From assembly GCA_009693435.1 (NCBI GenBank), contig SHXF01000007.1, positions 1 through 64,000 on the forward strand: a stretch of DNA of 64,000 bases. Reading direction: 5' to 3'. The first letter of the stretch is position 1; every line of letters starts with the position of its first letter. Below the pieces are notes generated by a model. It had not been told where the DNA came from. It made no database searches and saw only the letters and a list, made by a program, of their open reading frames with translations. Source of the DNA: Betaproteobacteria bacterium (lineage in GTDB: Bacteria; Pseudomonadota; Gammaproteobacteria; Burkholderiales; SG8-39). The position numbers and the translations under genes were made by a program. Below are positions 37,138-45,494 of this stretch, piece after piece.

Positions 37138-38372
37138 TGGCGCGCCTCGCCGTGCATGTAGTGGCGCCAGGCGTCCCAGAAGCCGCGTATCGAATGCTCG
37201 TCGGCCACGCCGCCGCGCGGACCCGCGCGGTGCAGGCCGCGCGTGATGAGCAGGTCGCCCGCCCCTTTCGCCTTCAATCCCTGCTGCACCAGCTTCAGCA
37301 CGCGCAAGTCATCCATCATGATGCGCCCGCCCGGACCCCAGGCGGCGTTGAAACGTTCAGCCACCGCATCCTGCCCTGCCTTGTCCATTGCCGCGGGCGC
37401 GAGGCAGTAGGTCAGCACGCGCGTGCGGTCGGGTCCGTCCGGCTTGATGATGCGCAAGCCCGTCATGTCGAGCACCGGGTGGTAGACCCCGAGAAAAGCC
37501 GGAAATATCGCAATGTTCACGCGGTGCGTGCGCGTCTTCTGCAACTGCATCTTGTCCGGCGGATCCTGCCATTCGAGCACGCTGTGCAGGCCCAGTTTGG
37601 CGCAGGAGCGGCTGGCTTCTTCCGCCGCCGCCGCGGTTTTCGCTTCGGCGACCGGCGGCGCGTCGTCGCTTCCCGCCGCCTCGCGCCGCTGCTTCATGTA
37701 GTCGCCGCCATAGCGAAAGCCCGGCGTATTGCGGTACACCCCGGCATGCAGATATTCGGCGTGGTAATCGTCCAGGGTATTTTCGTAGAGCAGCTTCCAG
37801 TTGCCTTCGTAGGTGTATTCATACGAGCCCACGGCAAACTGCGCGCCGCCCTCGTAGGTCGCGATCTCCTTCAGGTACGGCGCCGCGCTGCCCAGATACT
37901 CGGTCAGCGCGGGCGCATCCGGCGCGAAGCTGCCGAAGACCAGGCCATGGAAAATTTCCACCCGCGGGATCGGCGACAGTCCGTGCTGCGCTTTGTCGAA
38001 ATCCGGGCCGAAGCCTTCCGGGCGCGGCGCCACCGCGAGGCGCCCGCGCGTGTCGTATTCCCAGTGGTGATAGGCGCACTGAAAATGATCGCGGCAGCCC
38101 TGCCGCTCGACTTCCACAATGGCGGCGCGATGGCGGCAGCTGTTGAAGAACACGCGGATGGCGCCGTCGTCGCCCTTGATGGCAATGACCGGCTGCCCCG
38201 CCAGATCGGTGGTCCTGAAATCGCCGGTCTTCGCCAGTTCGCTCTCGTGCGCCACGAACAGCCAGGACCGCTCGAAGATGCGTTGCAGTTCCTGATCGAG
38301 GATTGCGGCGCTGGTGTAGCAGCGCCGGTCCACGGTCGGCCCCGCGTGCAGCTTCGCTGGCGGTTCGGTCAT
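37134..38372 (-). CDS. Rieske aromatic-ring oxygenase, alpha subunit
   Basis: A 412-residue large subunit. Rieske ligands CRH (about 80-82) and CAYHHW (about 100-105), mononuclear iron site ENTLDDYHAEYLH (about 200-212). A charged, Ala-rich insert at about 235-260 separates the sites from the rest of the catalytic domain. It is coupled to the beta subunit by GTGA and preceded, after 38 bases, by a PhyH-type gene. No electron-transfer partner is encoded in the operon. Substrate unknown; meta-cleavage context suggests formation of a dihydroxylated ring. Confidence 0.92.
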   Translation of the reverse strand: MTEPPAKLHAGPTVDRRCYTSAAILDQELQRIFERSWLFVAHESELAKTGDFRTTDLAGQPVIAIKGDDGAIRVFFNSCRHRAAIVEVERQGCRDHFQCAYHHWEYDTRGRLAVAPRPEGFGPDFDKAQHGLSPIPRVEIFHGLVFGSFAPDAPALTEYLGSAAPYLKEIATYEGGAQFAVGSYEYTYEGNWKLLYENTLDDYHAEYLHAGVYRNTPGFRYGGDYMKQRREAAGSDDAPPVAEAKTAAAAEEASRSCAKLGLHSVLEWQDPPDKMQLQKTRTHRVNIAIFPAFLGVYHPVLDMTGLRIIKPDGPDRTRVLTYCLAPAAMDKAGQDAVAERFNAAWGPGGRIMMDDLRVLKLVQQGLKAKGAGDLLITRGLHRAGPRGGVADEHSIRGFWDAWRHYMHGEARQ

Positions 38373-38410
38373 GGTTTGCTCTGCTCTTCCGGGGAATTGC
38401 GCATCGGTGC

Positions 38411-39256
38411 TCAGTGTGCCGCGGTGTTGACCCGCCCGCGACCGGCTTCCCAGACGACCGGAAAGGCATGATCGTCGTTCGGCGGCTCGCCCGGCTTTAT
38501 GCGGGGCACGCGCGCCAGCGCCACGGTGTAGGGCTTGGGATCATAGACCGCGTCATCGCCGAAGAAGCGGATCGACAGCCCGACCCTTCTGTGGGCGGAC
38601 GGCGGATTGGCGCCTGCGCCGTGCACCACCAACGGATGGTGGCAGAGCACATCGCCCGGTTGCAGGTCCCAGGAGAGCATGCGTGCGCCGGGCTGTGGTT
38701 CGCTGAAATCGGGGCATTCCTCCAGTGCCTGGTTGATGTTCTCGGACTTCGCGTCGGGCCGCCCCGTGCGGTAGTACTTGTTCCAGCGATGCGATCCGGC
38801 GACATACTCCACGCCGCTGGTCGCTTTGGTGACAGGGGTGAGGGCAATCCAGATCGAGACGATGTCGCCACCCATGAACGGCCAGAACGGCAGGTCCTGG
38901 TGCCAGTTGGTGCGCGTCTGCGTGCCCGGCTCCTTGATGAACAACTGATCGTAGAAATAGCGCACCGAGGACGCTTCCATCAGCCGCGCAGCCACTCGCG
39001 CGACCGGCGACTCATCGCGCAGCGCCCTGAAATCCTCGTCGCGCCAGGCCATCCACAAGTTGCGGTAGAAGCGCCCGCCGCCGGGTTCGTGCTTGTCGCG
39101 CGTCTCGCTGTCGGGATAATCCATGAGGCGCACCGACGCCGCCAGCATGCGCTTGCACCAGGCCGCATCCAGAACGTTGCGCACGCAGATCGCGCCGTCG
39201 TCGCGATAGGCCTGCACGTCGGCGTCGGTAACCAGCCTTGTCACTGTGTCCTGCAT
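38411..39256 (-). CDS. Phytanoyl-CoA-dioxygenase-family (Fe(II)/2-oxoglutarate) enzyme
   Basis: A 281-residue enzyme of the PhyH family. The iron ligands are visible as HxD in NWHQDLPFWP (about 119-121) and the distal His in LVVHGAGANPP; a nearby RRVGLSIRF Arg would bind 2-oxoglutarate. These enzymes hydroxylate aliphatic or side-chain carbons. It is the first gene of the minus-strand operon, so it may trim or hydroxylate a side chain before ring oxidation. ATG at 39256 has GAGGATCC upstream. Confidence 0.88.
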   Translation of the reverse strand: MQDTVTRLVTDADVQAYRDDGAICVRNVLDAAWCKRMLAASVRLMDYPDSETRDKHEPGGGRFYRNLWMAWRDEDFRALRDESPVARVAARLMEASSVRYFYDQLFIKEPGTQTRTNWHQDLPFWPFMGGDIVSIWIALTPVTKATSGVEYVAGSHRWNKYYRTGRPDAKSENINQALEECPDFSEPQPGARMLSWDLQPGDVLCHHPLVVHGAGANPPSAHRRVGLSIRFFGDDAVYDPKPYTVALARVPRIKPGEPPNDDHAFPVVWEAGRGRVNTAAH

Positions 39257-39446
39257 GGGGGATCCTCGGTCTTCAATCCTGGATCAGGGTAACCAGCGGT
39301 GCAGCGATTGTAAATCGCCGGACCATCGCGACGAACGGGTAACGGCGGACCTTGCGGGCAGTGTCTAAACCAGTTCCTGCAGCACAGCCGCCCAGGCAGC
39401 AGGCGCGGTCACCATCGTTCGAGCTGATATCGTAGAAGCCACATCC

Positions 39447-39623
39447 GTTCGGGCTGAGCCTGTCGAAGCCACATCCGTTCGGGCTGAGCCTGTCGAAGCC
39501 ACACCCGTTCGGGCTGAGCCTGTCGAAGCCACACCCGTTCGGGCTGAGCCTGTCGAAGCCCATCCATCGATACGCTCAGGATGAACTGCAACGGGTCTGT
39601 CCTTCGACAGGCTCAGGACGAAC
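39447..39623. repeat. Four 30-bp tandem repeats with a converging inverted copy
   Basis: Four adjacent 30-bp units start at 39447, 39477, 39507 and 39537, each with GTTCGGGCTGAGCCTGTCG then AAGCCACA(T/C)CC. At 39599-39623 an inverted copy (GTCCTTCGACAGGCTCAGG and 6 more bases) is the exact reverse complement of the copy at 11752. A partial inverted fragment lies between. It fills most of the 520-base gap between the PhyH and radical SAM genes, in which I see no gene; short open frames reading through the units are artefacts of the 30-bp period. Confidence 0.88.
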
Positions 39624-39776
39624 GGCAGGAGTTTGATCATTGCCGCGAGAGACTCGGTAAAGCGGCAAGGCGCGGGAATAAATACCATTTCCAATATACC
39701 ATATGCCCGCTGATTACCGTAGTCAGGCCACTTTACAATATAAAACTACCCAATTGTCCGGCAATCTCCCCCGCCC

Positions 39777-41201
39777 CTACTCCGGTCCGTGGATGCTGAT
39801 CTTGCGCGGCTCGGCCCAGCCAGCGGCGATCTGCACCACGTCCTCCGGTGTGCGCCGCGTCGGGTGCTGGTACCACGGGGCTTCCTTGAGCAGGGGGAAG
39901 TCGTCGTAGGTGCCGTGGTCGTAGCCAAGGAAGCGCCGCGCCGGGTTGAGGTCGTTCTTCACCGGCAGCCTCAGCCCGTACTTCTTCCAGATCTCGTAGC
40001 GGTTCGTCATCAGGCGGATGTAGAACTCGGTCGGCACCGCGGGCTGCTCGTGTTCCCTCGCCAGGTTGGAATTCGGTTCGCGGCGCCATTGGTTGAAGCG
40101 CGGATCGACGCCGTGGCTCATCATGACTTCCAGGCCCTCGGTAGTAGAGGCGAGCGCTTCATCGATGCTGGCAAAGCCGTGCGGCTTCGCCATCTCGATG
40201 CCGGAGACGAAGTTCGGCCGGACGTTGAATTCCCCCAGCACATCCACCGAATCCAGCGTGCGCTTGATCCATTCGTCGTAGCCGATGCGGCGGTTCTTGC
40301 CCGGGTTGATCCACTCGAACAGACGCCGGTCCCACACCTCCATGTTGGCATCGTGTCCGTCCATGCCCTCGGCGTGCAGCCACTTGATCTCGTCCATCGT
40401 CTTGGCATTGGTCTGCAGCGTCACGTGGCGGCGCGGCCCGCCGTATTTCAGCGCGCGCAGGTACTGGGCATAGAACTCGTCCTCTTTCTTGCCCTGCAGC
40501 GTCTTGGTGATCGTCCCGCCGCTGATGATGAAGCGCACCGGCACCTGATAGCCTTCCTTCGCCAGTGCTTCGCGGCTCACCTCCCGGCTCACTTCCTCCA
40601 CGTAATCGACGCGTTTGACCGGCGCATTCTGGGTGAACTTCTTCGACTCCTTCATCTGGCGCGCGTTCTCGTTGATGTCGCAGAAGCGGCATTCCTCCTT
40701 CGGGCCCCAGTACTGGCACTGGCGGAATACGGTCACGAAATAACCGTAGGCAATGATTTCGTGATACGTCAGCCCGTCTTCGAAGCGCTTCGCGTAGTAG
40801 TCCGGCGCGATCGGGTAGCTCACGTTGCTGATGACCTGCCCGCCTTCGGTCAGCACCAGGCGACCGTCGAGGACGTCGACAACATAGGGCGAGCTCGGGT
40901 CCAGGGTGGTCTGTATCATCACCGGCCGCAGATCGTAGGGCCCCTGGAAGATGTAGAACCATTCGGGGACCTGGCGCGCCTCGTTGCGCTTGAGGGAATC
41001 CATGCGCACCAGGTCGTAGGAGAACAGCCGGTAGGACTTGACCAGCGACCCCTTGGTCGCGGCAAGCGCGGCATCGGTGAACCAGTGGCCGTGGCTCAGC
41101 AGTTCGATCTTGATGACAGCCTCGCGCGGCGACTCGGGAAACCGGCGAAACAACTCCTCGATCTCCGCGATTGCGGACCGTGCCTTCAATACTGCGCTCA
41201 T
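39777..41201 (-). CDS. Radical SAM protein with non-canonical CX8CX2C cluster motif
   Basis: A 474-residue TIM-barrel enzyme. Its only three cysteines, Cys162, Cys171 and Cys174, form CQYWGPKEECRFC, a CX8CX2C spacing instead of the usual CX3CX2C. An SAM-binding strand ISGGTI, then TLQTNAK and FVSGIEMAKPHG, give the order of barrel elements seen in this superfamily. The N-terminal 150 residues form a mixed domain that I do not recognise, and the C-terminal region is charged. The frame is open to 41246, but ATG at 41201 has CCAGGAGGACTG upstream. The divergent neighbour is a hydroxycinnamoyl-CoA hydratase-lyase-like gene. Reaction unknown. Confidence 0.82.
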   Translation of the reverse strand: MSAVLKARSAIAEIEELFRRFPESPREAVIKIELLSHGHWFTDAALAATKGSLVKSYRLFSYDLVRMDSLKRNEARQVPEWFYIFQGPYDLRPVMIQTTLDPSSPYVVDVLDGRLVLTEGGQVISNVSYPIAPDYYAKRFEDGLTYHEIIAYGYFVTVFRQCQYWGPKEECRFCDINENARQMKESKKFTQNAPVKRVDYVEEVSREVSREALAKEGYQVPVRFIISGGTITKTLQGKKEDEFYAQYLRALKYGGPRRHVTLQTNAKTMDEIKWLHAEGMDGHDANMEVWDRRLFEWINPGKNRRIGYDEWIKRTLDSVDVLGEFNVRPNFVSGIEMAKPHGFASIDEALASTTEGLEVMMSHGVDPRFNQWRREPNSNLAREHEQPAVPTEFYIRLMTNRYEIWKKYGLRLPVKNDLNPARRFLGYDHGTYDDFPLLKEAPWYQHPTRRTPEDVVQIAAGWAEPRKISIHGPE

Positions 41202-41407
41202 GGTGCAGTCCTCCTGGTGGTTCTGATGGTTCGTTTCCTGTTTCACTCGGGCATCGCGGAGATACTAGGGGTCGCCACATTCGCATGTCAATCTTGATTC
41301 CGCCTCAATGCGTGCTTGCGACTCGATGATGGGCAGCCACTTCTCTTTTCCCTTTTCGCCTGCCACTGTGTCAATATTTTGTTTTGCGCAAATCCAGGGA
41401 GAGGCAG

Positions 41408-42256
41408 ATGAACGAGTACAAGTACGAGAACGTGAAAATCGATATCCGGGACGGCATCGCCTGGGTGATGCTGAACCGTCCGGAAAAGCGCAACGCGATG
41501 AGTCCCGCGCTTCATTACGAAATGGACGATGCGCTGCCGCGGCTCGAATACGACGATGAGGTGAAGGTGGTCGTGATCACCGGCGCGGGCGGAAACTTCA
41601 GCGCCGGCCAGGATCTGCAGAAATTCTTCAAGGACCTGGAGAACAACCCGTTCGAAATGAGCAAGGCCCAGGCTGCCGCGAACCGCTGGCGCTGGGAGAA
41701 GCTCTCCAACTTCAACAAGCCCACCATCGCCATGGTTCACGGCTATTGCGTGGGTGGCGCATTCATGCAGCTGCTGGCGTGCGACTTCGCCGTGGCGGCG
41801 CACAATGCCGTCTTCTCGCTGTCGGAAGTCAACTGGGGAATACTGCCCGGCGCGCTGGTTGCAAAGGTGGTCGCGGACATGGTGCTGCCCCGCCATGCGC
41901 TGTATTACGCCTCGCTTGGCGAACCTTTCGACGGCAAGGAGGCGGTGCGCATCGGCATGGCGAACATCTCCGTGCCGCCCGAAAAACTGGAGGAAGCGAC
42001 CATCGATCTCGCGCGCCGGCTGATGAAGAAAAGCCCTGCCGTGCTGCGCGCCACGAAGCAGGCGATACGGCACGTGCGCACCATGGACGTCCCGCAATCC
42101 TACGATTATCTGTCCGCGAAAGGCGCCGCCATCAAGGTGAACGACCAGCAGGACTCGTACAATACCGGCCTGCGCCAGTTTCTGGACAAGGAATATAAAC
42201 CCACGTTCCAGCCTTTCAAACTGGGCACCCTGCTCGCCGACCAGACGAAGAAATAG
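41408..42256 (+). CDS. Crotonase, hydroxycinnamoyl-CoA hydratase-lyase-like
   Basis: A 282-residue enoyl-CoA hydratase/isomerase-fold protein. Features shared with the Pseudomonas hydratase-lyase (HCHL) are LNRPEKRNAMSPAL, the oxyanion-hole segments ITGAGGNFSAGQDL and YCVGGAFMQLLACD, and SEVNWGILPG carrying the catalytic Glu, plus YNTGLRQFLDKEYKP near the end. HCHL cleaves feruloyl-CoA to vanillin and acetyl-CoA. ATG at 41408 has GGGAGAGGCAG upstream. No CoA ligase or vanillin dehydrogenase is nearby. Two tandem Bug genes follow. The 206-base divergent region to the radical SAM gene contains TTTGCGCAAA (41383-41392), a possible operator. Confidence 0.82.
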   Translation: MNEYKYENVKIDIRDGIAWVMLNRPEKRNAMSPALHYEMDDALPRLEYDDEVKVVVITGAGGNFSAGQDLQKFFKDLENNPFEMSKAQAAANRWRWEKLSNFNKPTIAMVHGYCVGGAFMQLLACDFAVAAHNAVFSLSEVNWGILPGALVAKVVADMVLPRHALYYASLGEPFDGKEAVRIGMANISVPPEKLEEATIDLARRLMKKSPAVLRATKQAIRHVRTMDVPQSYDYLSAKGAAIKVNDQQDSYNTGLRQFLDKEYKPTFQPFKLGTLLADQTKK

Positions 42257-42276
42257 CCACCGGGGAACCAAGCGCC

Positions 42277-43308
42277 ATGCCAGCATACGGATATCCGCAA
42301 GCCACCTCAGCCATGCAATTCCCGCATCGCCTTTGCGCTGCTCCGCCGATCGGGATCGGCGTGCTGGCGATTCTCCTCGCGCTCGCCTGCACGGTGTCAC
42401 AGGCGCAGACGTTTCCGTCCAGGACGGTGAGAGTCATCGTGCCCAATGCAGCCGGCGGGCCCTCGGACCTGGTCGGACGGGTGATTGCACAGAAGCTCTC
42501 GGAAGGCTGGGGACAGCCGGTGGTTGTCGAGAACCGTGTCGGCGCGGGAGGGAATATCGGCGTCGACGCGGTCGCCAAGGCCGCGCCCGACGGCTACACG
42601 CTGCTGGCGACCAACTCGGCGCCCATCGTCGTCAATCAGAGCCTGTACGCGAAGATTCCCTACGACCCGCTCAAGGACCTCGCCACCATCTCGCTGCTGG
42701 CGAGCGCGCCCATGGTGCTGGTGGTGCCGGCGAGTTCGCCGGCGAATAGCATGGCGGAACTGATCCGGTACGCCAAGGCGAACCCCGGCAAGCTGACCTT
42801 CGGCTCGCTCGGCAGCGGCACCGGGCCGCACCTCGCCGCGGAAATGTTCAGGTCCCAGTCGGGAATCGATATTCTCCACGTCCCCTACCGCTCGGTGTCG
42901 CAGGTGCACGCGGCGCTGATGGTGGGCGAACTGTCGATGCACTTCGACGTGCCCACGGTGCTCTCCCAGGTGCAGGCCGGGAAAATGAAGGCGCTGGCGG
43001 TGACCGTGAAGTCCCGCTTCGGCCTCGCGCCCAACGTACCCACCGTAGTCGAGTCGGGCCTGCCCGATTACGAGATGAGCCTCTGGTACGGATTGCTCGC
43101 GCCGAGCGGCATCGGCAGCGAGGTGAAGGCGCAGATACACGCGGCAACGATGCGTGTACTGGCGCTGCCGGAAGTGCAGGCGCGGATGACCGGCATCGGC
43201 TTCGAGGTGGTCAGATCGACGCCGGAACAATTTTCCGCGCACATCCAGGCCGAAAGCGCCCGCTGGGCGAACCTGATCAAGGCTACGGGCATACCGCAGG
43301 CCAACTAG
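42277..43308 (+). CDS. Bug-family solute-binding protein (first of a tandem pair)
   Basis: A 343-residue protein with a hydrophobic signal segment (VLAILLALACTVSQAQ-TFPS), then RTVRVIVPNAAGGPSDLVGR, VVVENRVGAGGNIGVD, VPYRSVSQ and a C-terminus ANLIKATGIPQAN. It is a close paralogue of the next gene, with near-identical first lobes. The ATG at 42277 is favoured by an upstream GGGGA; ATG at 42313 would shorten the signal region. It is 20 bases downstream of the crotonase and probably in its operon. Confidence 0.92.
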   Translation: MPAYGYPQATSAMQFPHRLCAAPPIGIGVLAILLALACTVSQAQTFPSRTVRVIVPNAAGGPSDLVGRVIAQKLSEGWGQPVVVENRVGAGGNIGVDAVAKAAPDGYTLLATNSAPIVVNQSLYAKIPYDPLKDLATISLLASAPMVLVVPASSPANSMAELIRYAKANPGKLTFGSLGSGTGPHLAAEMFRSQSGIDILHVPYRSVSQVHAALMVGELSMHFDVPTVLSQVQAGKMKALAVTVKSRFGLAPNVPTVVESGLPDYEMSLWYGLLAPSGIGSEVKAQIHAATMRVLALPEVQARMTGIGFEVVRSTPEQFSAHIQAESARWANLIKATGIPQAN

Positions 43309-43354
43309 CGGCGCGCTGCGTACAGGCGCACTACATGCGAAGGGAGTAACAGTG

Positions 43355-44326
43355 ATGAAGATCGAAATCGGACCGGTGCTGGTTGCAGCGGCGCTTGCCA
43401 TCGCCCCCGCGCTTGCGCACGCGCAGGCCTACCCGACGAGAACGGTACGGGTGATCGTGCCTAACGCCGCCGGCGGTCCCTCGGACCTGGTCGGACGGGT
43501 GCTCGCGCAGAAGCTGGCGGAAGCCTGGGGTCAGCCGGTGGTGGTCGAGAATCGGGTCGGTGCTGGCGGCAATATCGGCGTCGATTCCGTGGCCAAGGCG
43601 GCGCCAGACGGCTACACCTTGCTGGTCACCAATTCCGCGCCCATCGTCGCCAATCAGAGCCTTTACGCAAAAATGCCCTACGACGCGAAGAAGGATCTCG
43701 CGCCGATCTCGCTGCTCGCCAACACCGCCCAGCTGCTCGCCGTGCCGGCAAACTCGCCGGCGAACTCGGTGGCCGAACTGATCCGCCTCGCGCGGGCCGA
43801 GCCCGGCAAGCTGACTTACGCTTCATTGGGCGTCGGTACCGGACCCCACTTGGCCGGGGAAATGTTCAAGACACAGACCGGCGTCGACCTGCTGCATATT
43901 CCCTATCGCTCCGTGCCACAGGTCGACGCGGCCCTCATGGTCGGCGAAGTGTCGATGTATTTTGGCGCCATGTCGCTGCTTGCCCACGTGCAGGCTGGAA
44001 GAGTGAAAGTACTCGCAGTCACCAGCAAGACGCGCTTCGGACTCACCCCGCAGCTTCCGACCCTGGCCGAGTCGGGATTGCCCGATTACGAGTTCATCAC
44101 CTGGTACGGATTGATGGCTCCTGCGGGTATCAGCCGCGAGATCGCAACGCTGCTGCATGCGGTGGCCGTGAAGGTGCTCGCACATCCCGACATGAAGGCC
44201 AAGATGAGCGGCATCGGTTTCGAGGTAGTGGGCAGCACACCGGATCAATTCGCGTCGCTCATCGAATCCGAGAGCGCCCGCTGGGCGAACCTGATCAAGA
44301 CATCGGGGATACCGAGGGCGAATTAG
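43355..44326 (+). CDS. Bug-family solute-binding protein (second of a tandem pair)
   Basis: A 323-residue protein: signal peptide about 1-24 (VAAALAIAPALAHAQ-AYPT), then RTVRVIVPNAAGGPSDLVGR, shared word for word with the upstream gene, and likewise NRVGAGGNIGVD, AAPDGYTLL and IPYRSVPQ. The ends also match (ANLIKTSGIPRAN). The copies diverge mainly in the second lobe, where the ligand-contacting residues would differ. ATG at 43355 follows AAGGGAG; a GTG one codon earlier is possible. Confidence 0.93.
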   Translation: MKIEIGPVLVAAALAIAPALAHAQAYPTRTVRVIVPNAAGGPSDLVGRVLAQKLAEAWGQPVVVENRVGAGGNIGVDSVAKAAPDGYTLLVTNSAPIVANQSLYAKMPYDAKKDLAPISLLANTAQLLAVPANSPANSVAELIRLARAEPGKLTYASLGVGTGPHLAGEMFKTQTGVDLLHIPYRSVPQVDAALMVGEVSMYFGAMSLLAHVQAGRVKVLAVTSKTRFGLTPQLPTLAESGLPDYEFITWYGLMAPAGISREIATLLHAVAVKVLAHPDMKAKMSGIGFEVVGSTPDQFASLIESESARWANLIKTSGIPRAN

Positions 44327-44356
44327 AACCGGCGAATTAGAAGCGGAACCGCACGG

Positions 44357-44385
44357 GCCGCACCCGGGAACCGGGCGGATGCGGC
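44357..44385. terminator. GC-rich hairpin between convergent Bug genes
   Basis: GCCGCA (44357-44362) pairs with TGCGGC (44380-44385), and inside it CCCGG pairs with CCGGG across a GAA loop. It lies between a plus-strand and a minus-strand gene, as a bidirectional terminator would. There is no T-run on either side. A short duplication (GGCGAATTAGAA twice at about 44318-44342) precedes it. Confidence 0.45.
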
Positions 44386-44488
44386 GAGTGCAGAGCATGG
44401 CCGCCCCGTGAATATATTGTTTTCGATACTCTAACTGCCTGCCGACACCCGCCATCAGGGCCGTTTGTAATATAAATCTTACGAATTA

Positions 44489-45469
44489 TCAGTCCACCTT
44501 CAAGTTCACCTCTTTCGCCAGGTTGTTGTACACCTGCTGCTTCTGGCGGATCACATCGGCGAATTGTTCCGGGGTGCTGCCCACGGAGTCCATCGCAAAG
44601 CTCTGCACGCGCTGCTGCACGTCAGGCAGTTTGAGCGCCTTCACGATTTCCGTGTTCAGCTTGCCGATGACATCGCGCGGCGTGCCGGCCGGCACGAGGA
44701 AACCGACGAAGTCCGTGGCCTCGAATCCGGCCAGCGATTCCGCCACCGTGGGCACTTCGGGCGTGATCGGCGTGCGCTTCGCCGAGGTCACGCCCAGCAT
44801 GGTCAGCTTGCCCGCGTCGTAATGGCCGCGCACCGAGGTCATGCCGGCAATCAGTACCTGCACGTCGCCGGACAACAATGCCGGTACCGACTGCGCGTTG
44901 CCCTTGTAGGGCACGTGGCTCAGCTTGGCGCCCGATTTCGATTTGAACAGCTCCATCACCAGGTGATGCGGGCTGCCGTTGCCCGAGGAACCGTAGAACA
45001 TCTCCTTGCCCCGGGAGGCTGCGATCATTTCGTTGATGGTGCGAAACGGCGCGTTGGCGACGGCGATGAAGTAAAACGGCACCGAGATGAGCAGGGTGAC
45101 CGGCGCAAAGTCGCGCAGCGGCACATACGGCAGATTGGGGCGCAGCGCCGGATTGACCGCCATGTGTCCGCCGTCCGCGATGAACAGCGTGTAGCCGTCG
45201 GGCGGCGCTTTCATCGCCAGTTCGGCGGCGACGATGCCGCTGCCGCCCGGCCGGTTCTCGATGACCACCTGCTGGCCGACGCTCTCGCTCACCTTCTGGC
45301 CGATGAGCCGCGCCAGGGTGTCCGGCGAGCCGGTCGCGCCGTACGGCACGATGACCCGCAGCGGCTTGTTCGGAAAGGATTGCGCCGAAACAGGCGACGA
45401 CGCCCCCGCCAGGACGATTGCCGCGGCCAGCGCGGCCATGGCCGCACCTCGTTTCGCTGAAATTGTCAT
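44489..45469 (-). CDS. Bug-family solute-binding protein
   Basis: A 326-residue secreted protein: signal peptide AALAAAIVLAGASSPVSAQ, then SFPNKPLRVIVPYGATGSPDTLAR, VVIENRPGGSGIVAAE, PPDGYTLFI, VPYKGNAQS. The ATG has GGAGG about 12 bases upstream. It is the last gene of the minus-strand MFS-Bug-FAH-Bug operon, 25 bases after the FAH stop. Confidence 0.93.
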   Translation of the reverse strand: MTISAKRGAAMAALAAAIVLAGASSPVSAQSFPNKPLRVIVPYGATGSPDTLARLIGQKVSESVGQQVVIENRPGGSGIVAAELAMKAPPDGYTLFIADGGHMAVNPALRPNLPYVPLRDFAPVTLLISVPFYFIAVANAPFRTINEMIAASRGKEMFYGSSGNGSPHHLVMELFKSKSGAKLSHVPYKGNAQSVPALLSGDVQVLIAGMTSVRGHYDAGKLTMLGVTSAKRTPITPEVPTVAESLAGFEATDFVGFLVPAGTPRDVIGKLNTEIVKALKLPDVQQRVQSFAMDSVGSTPEQFADVIRQKQQVYNNLAKEVNLKVD

Positions 45470-45494
45470 GACACTGATTCCCTCCTGATTGAAT

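Noticed and set aside
39447..39566. CRISPR array
   Set aside because: The 30-bp units are directly adjacent, with no spacers.
39273..39694. Short frames with repeated peptide units across the 30-bp repeats
   Set aside because: The period of 30 bases (ten codons) keeps frames open by chance; there is no ribosome site or homology.
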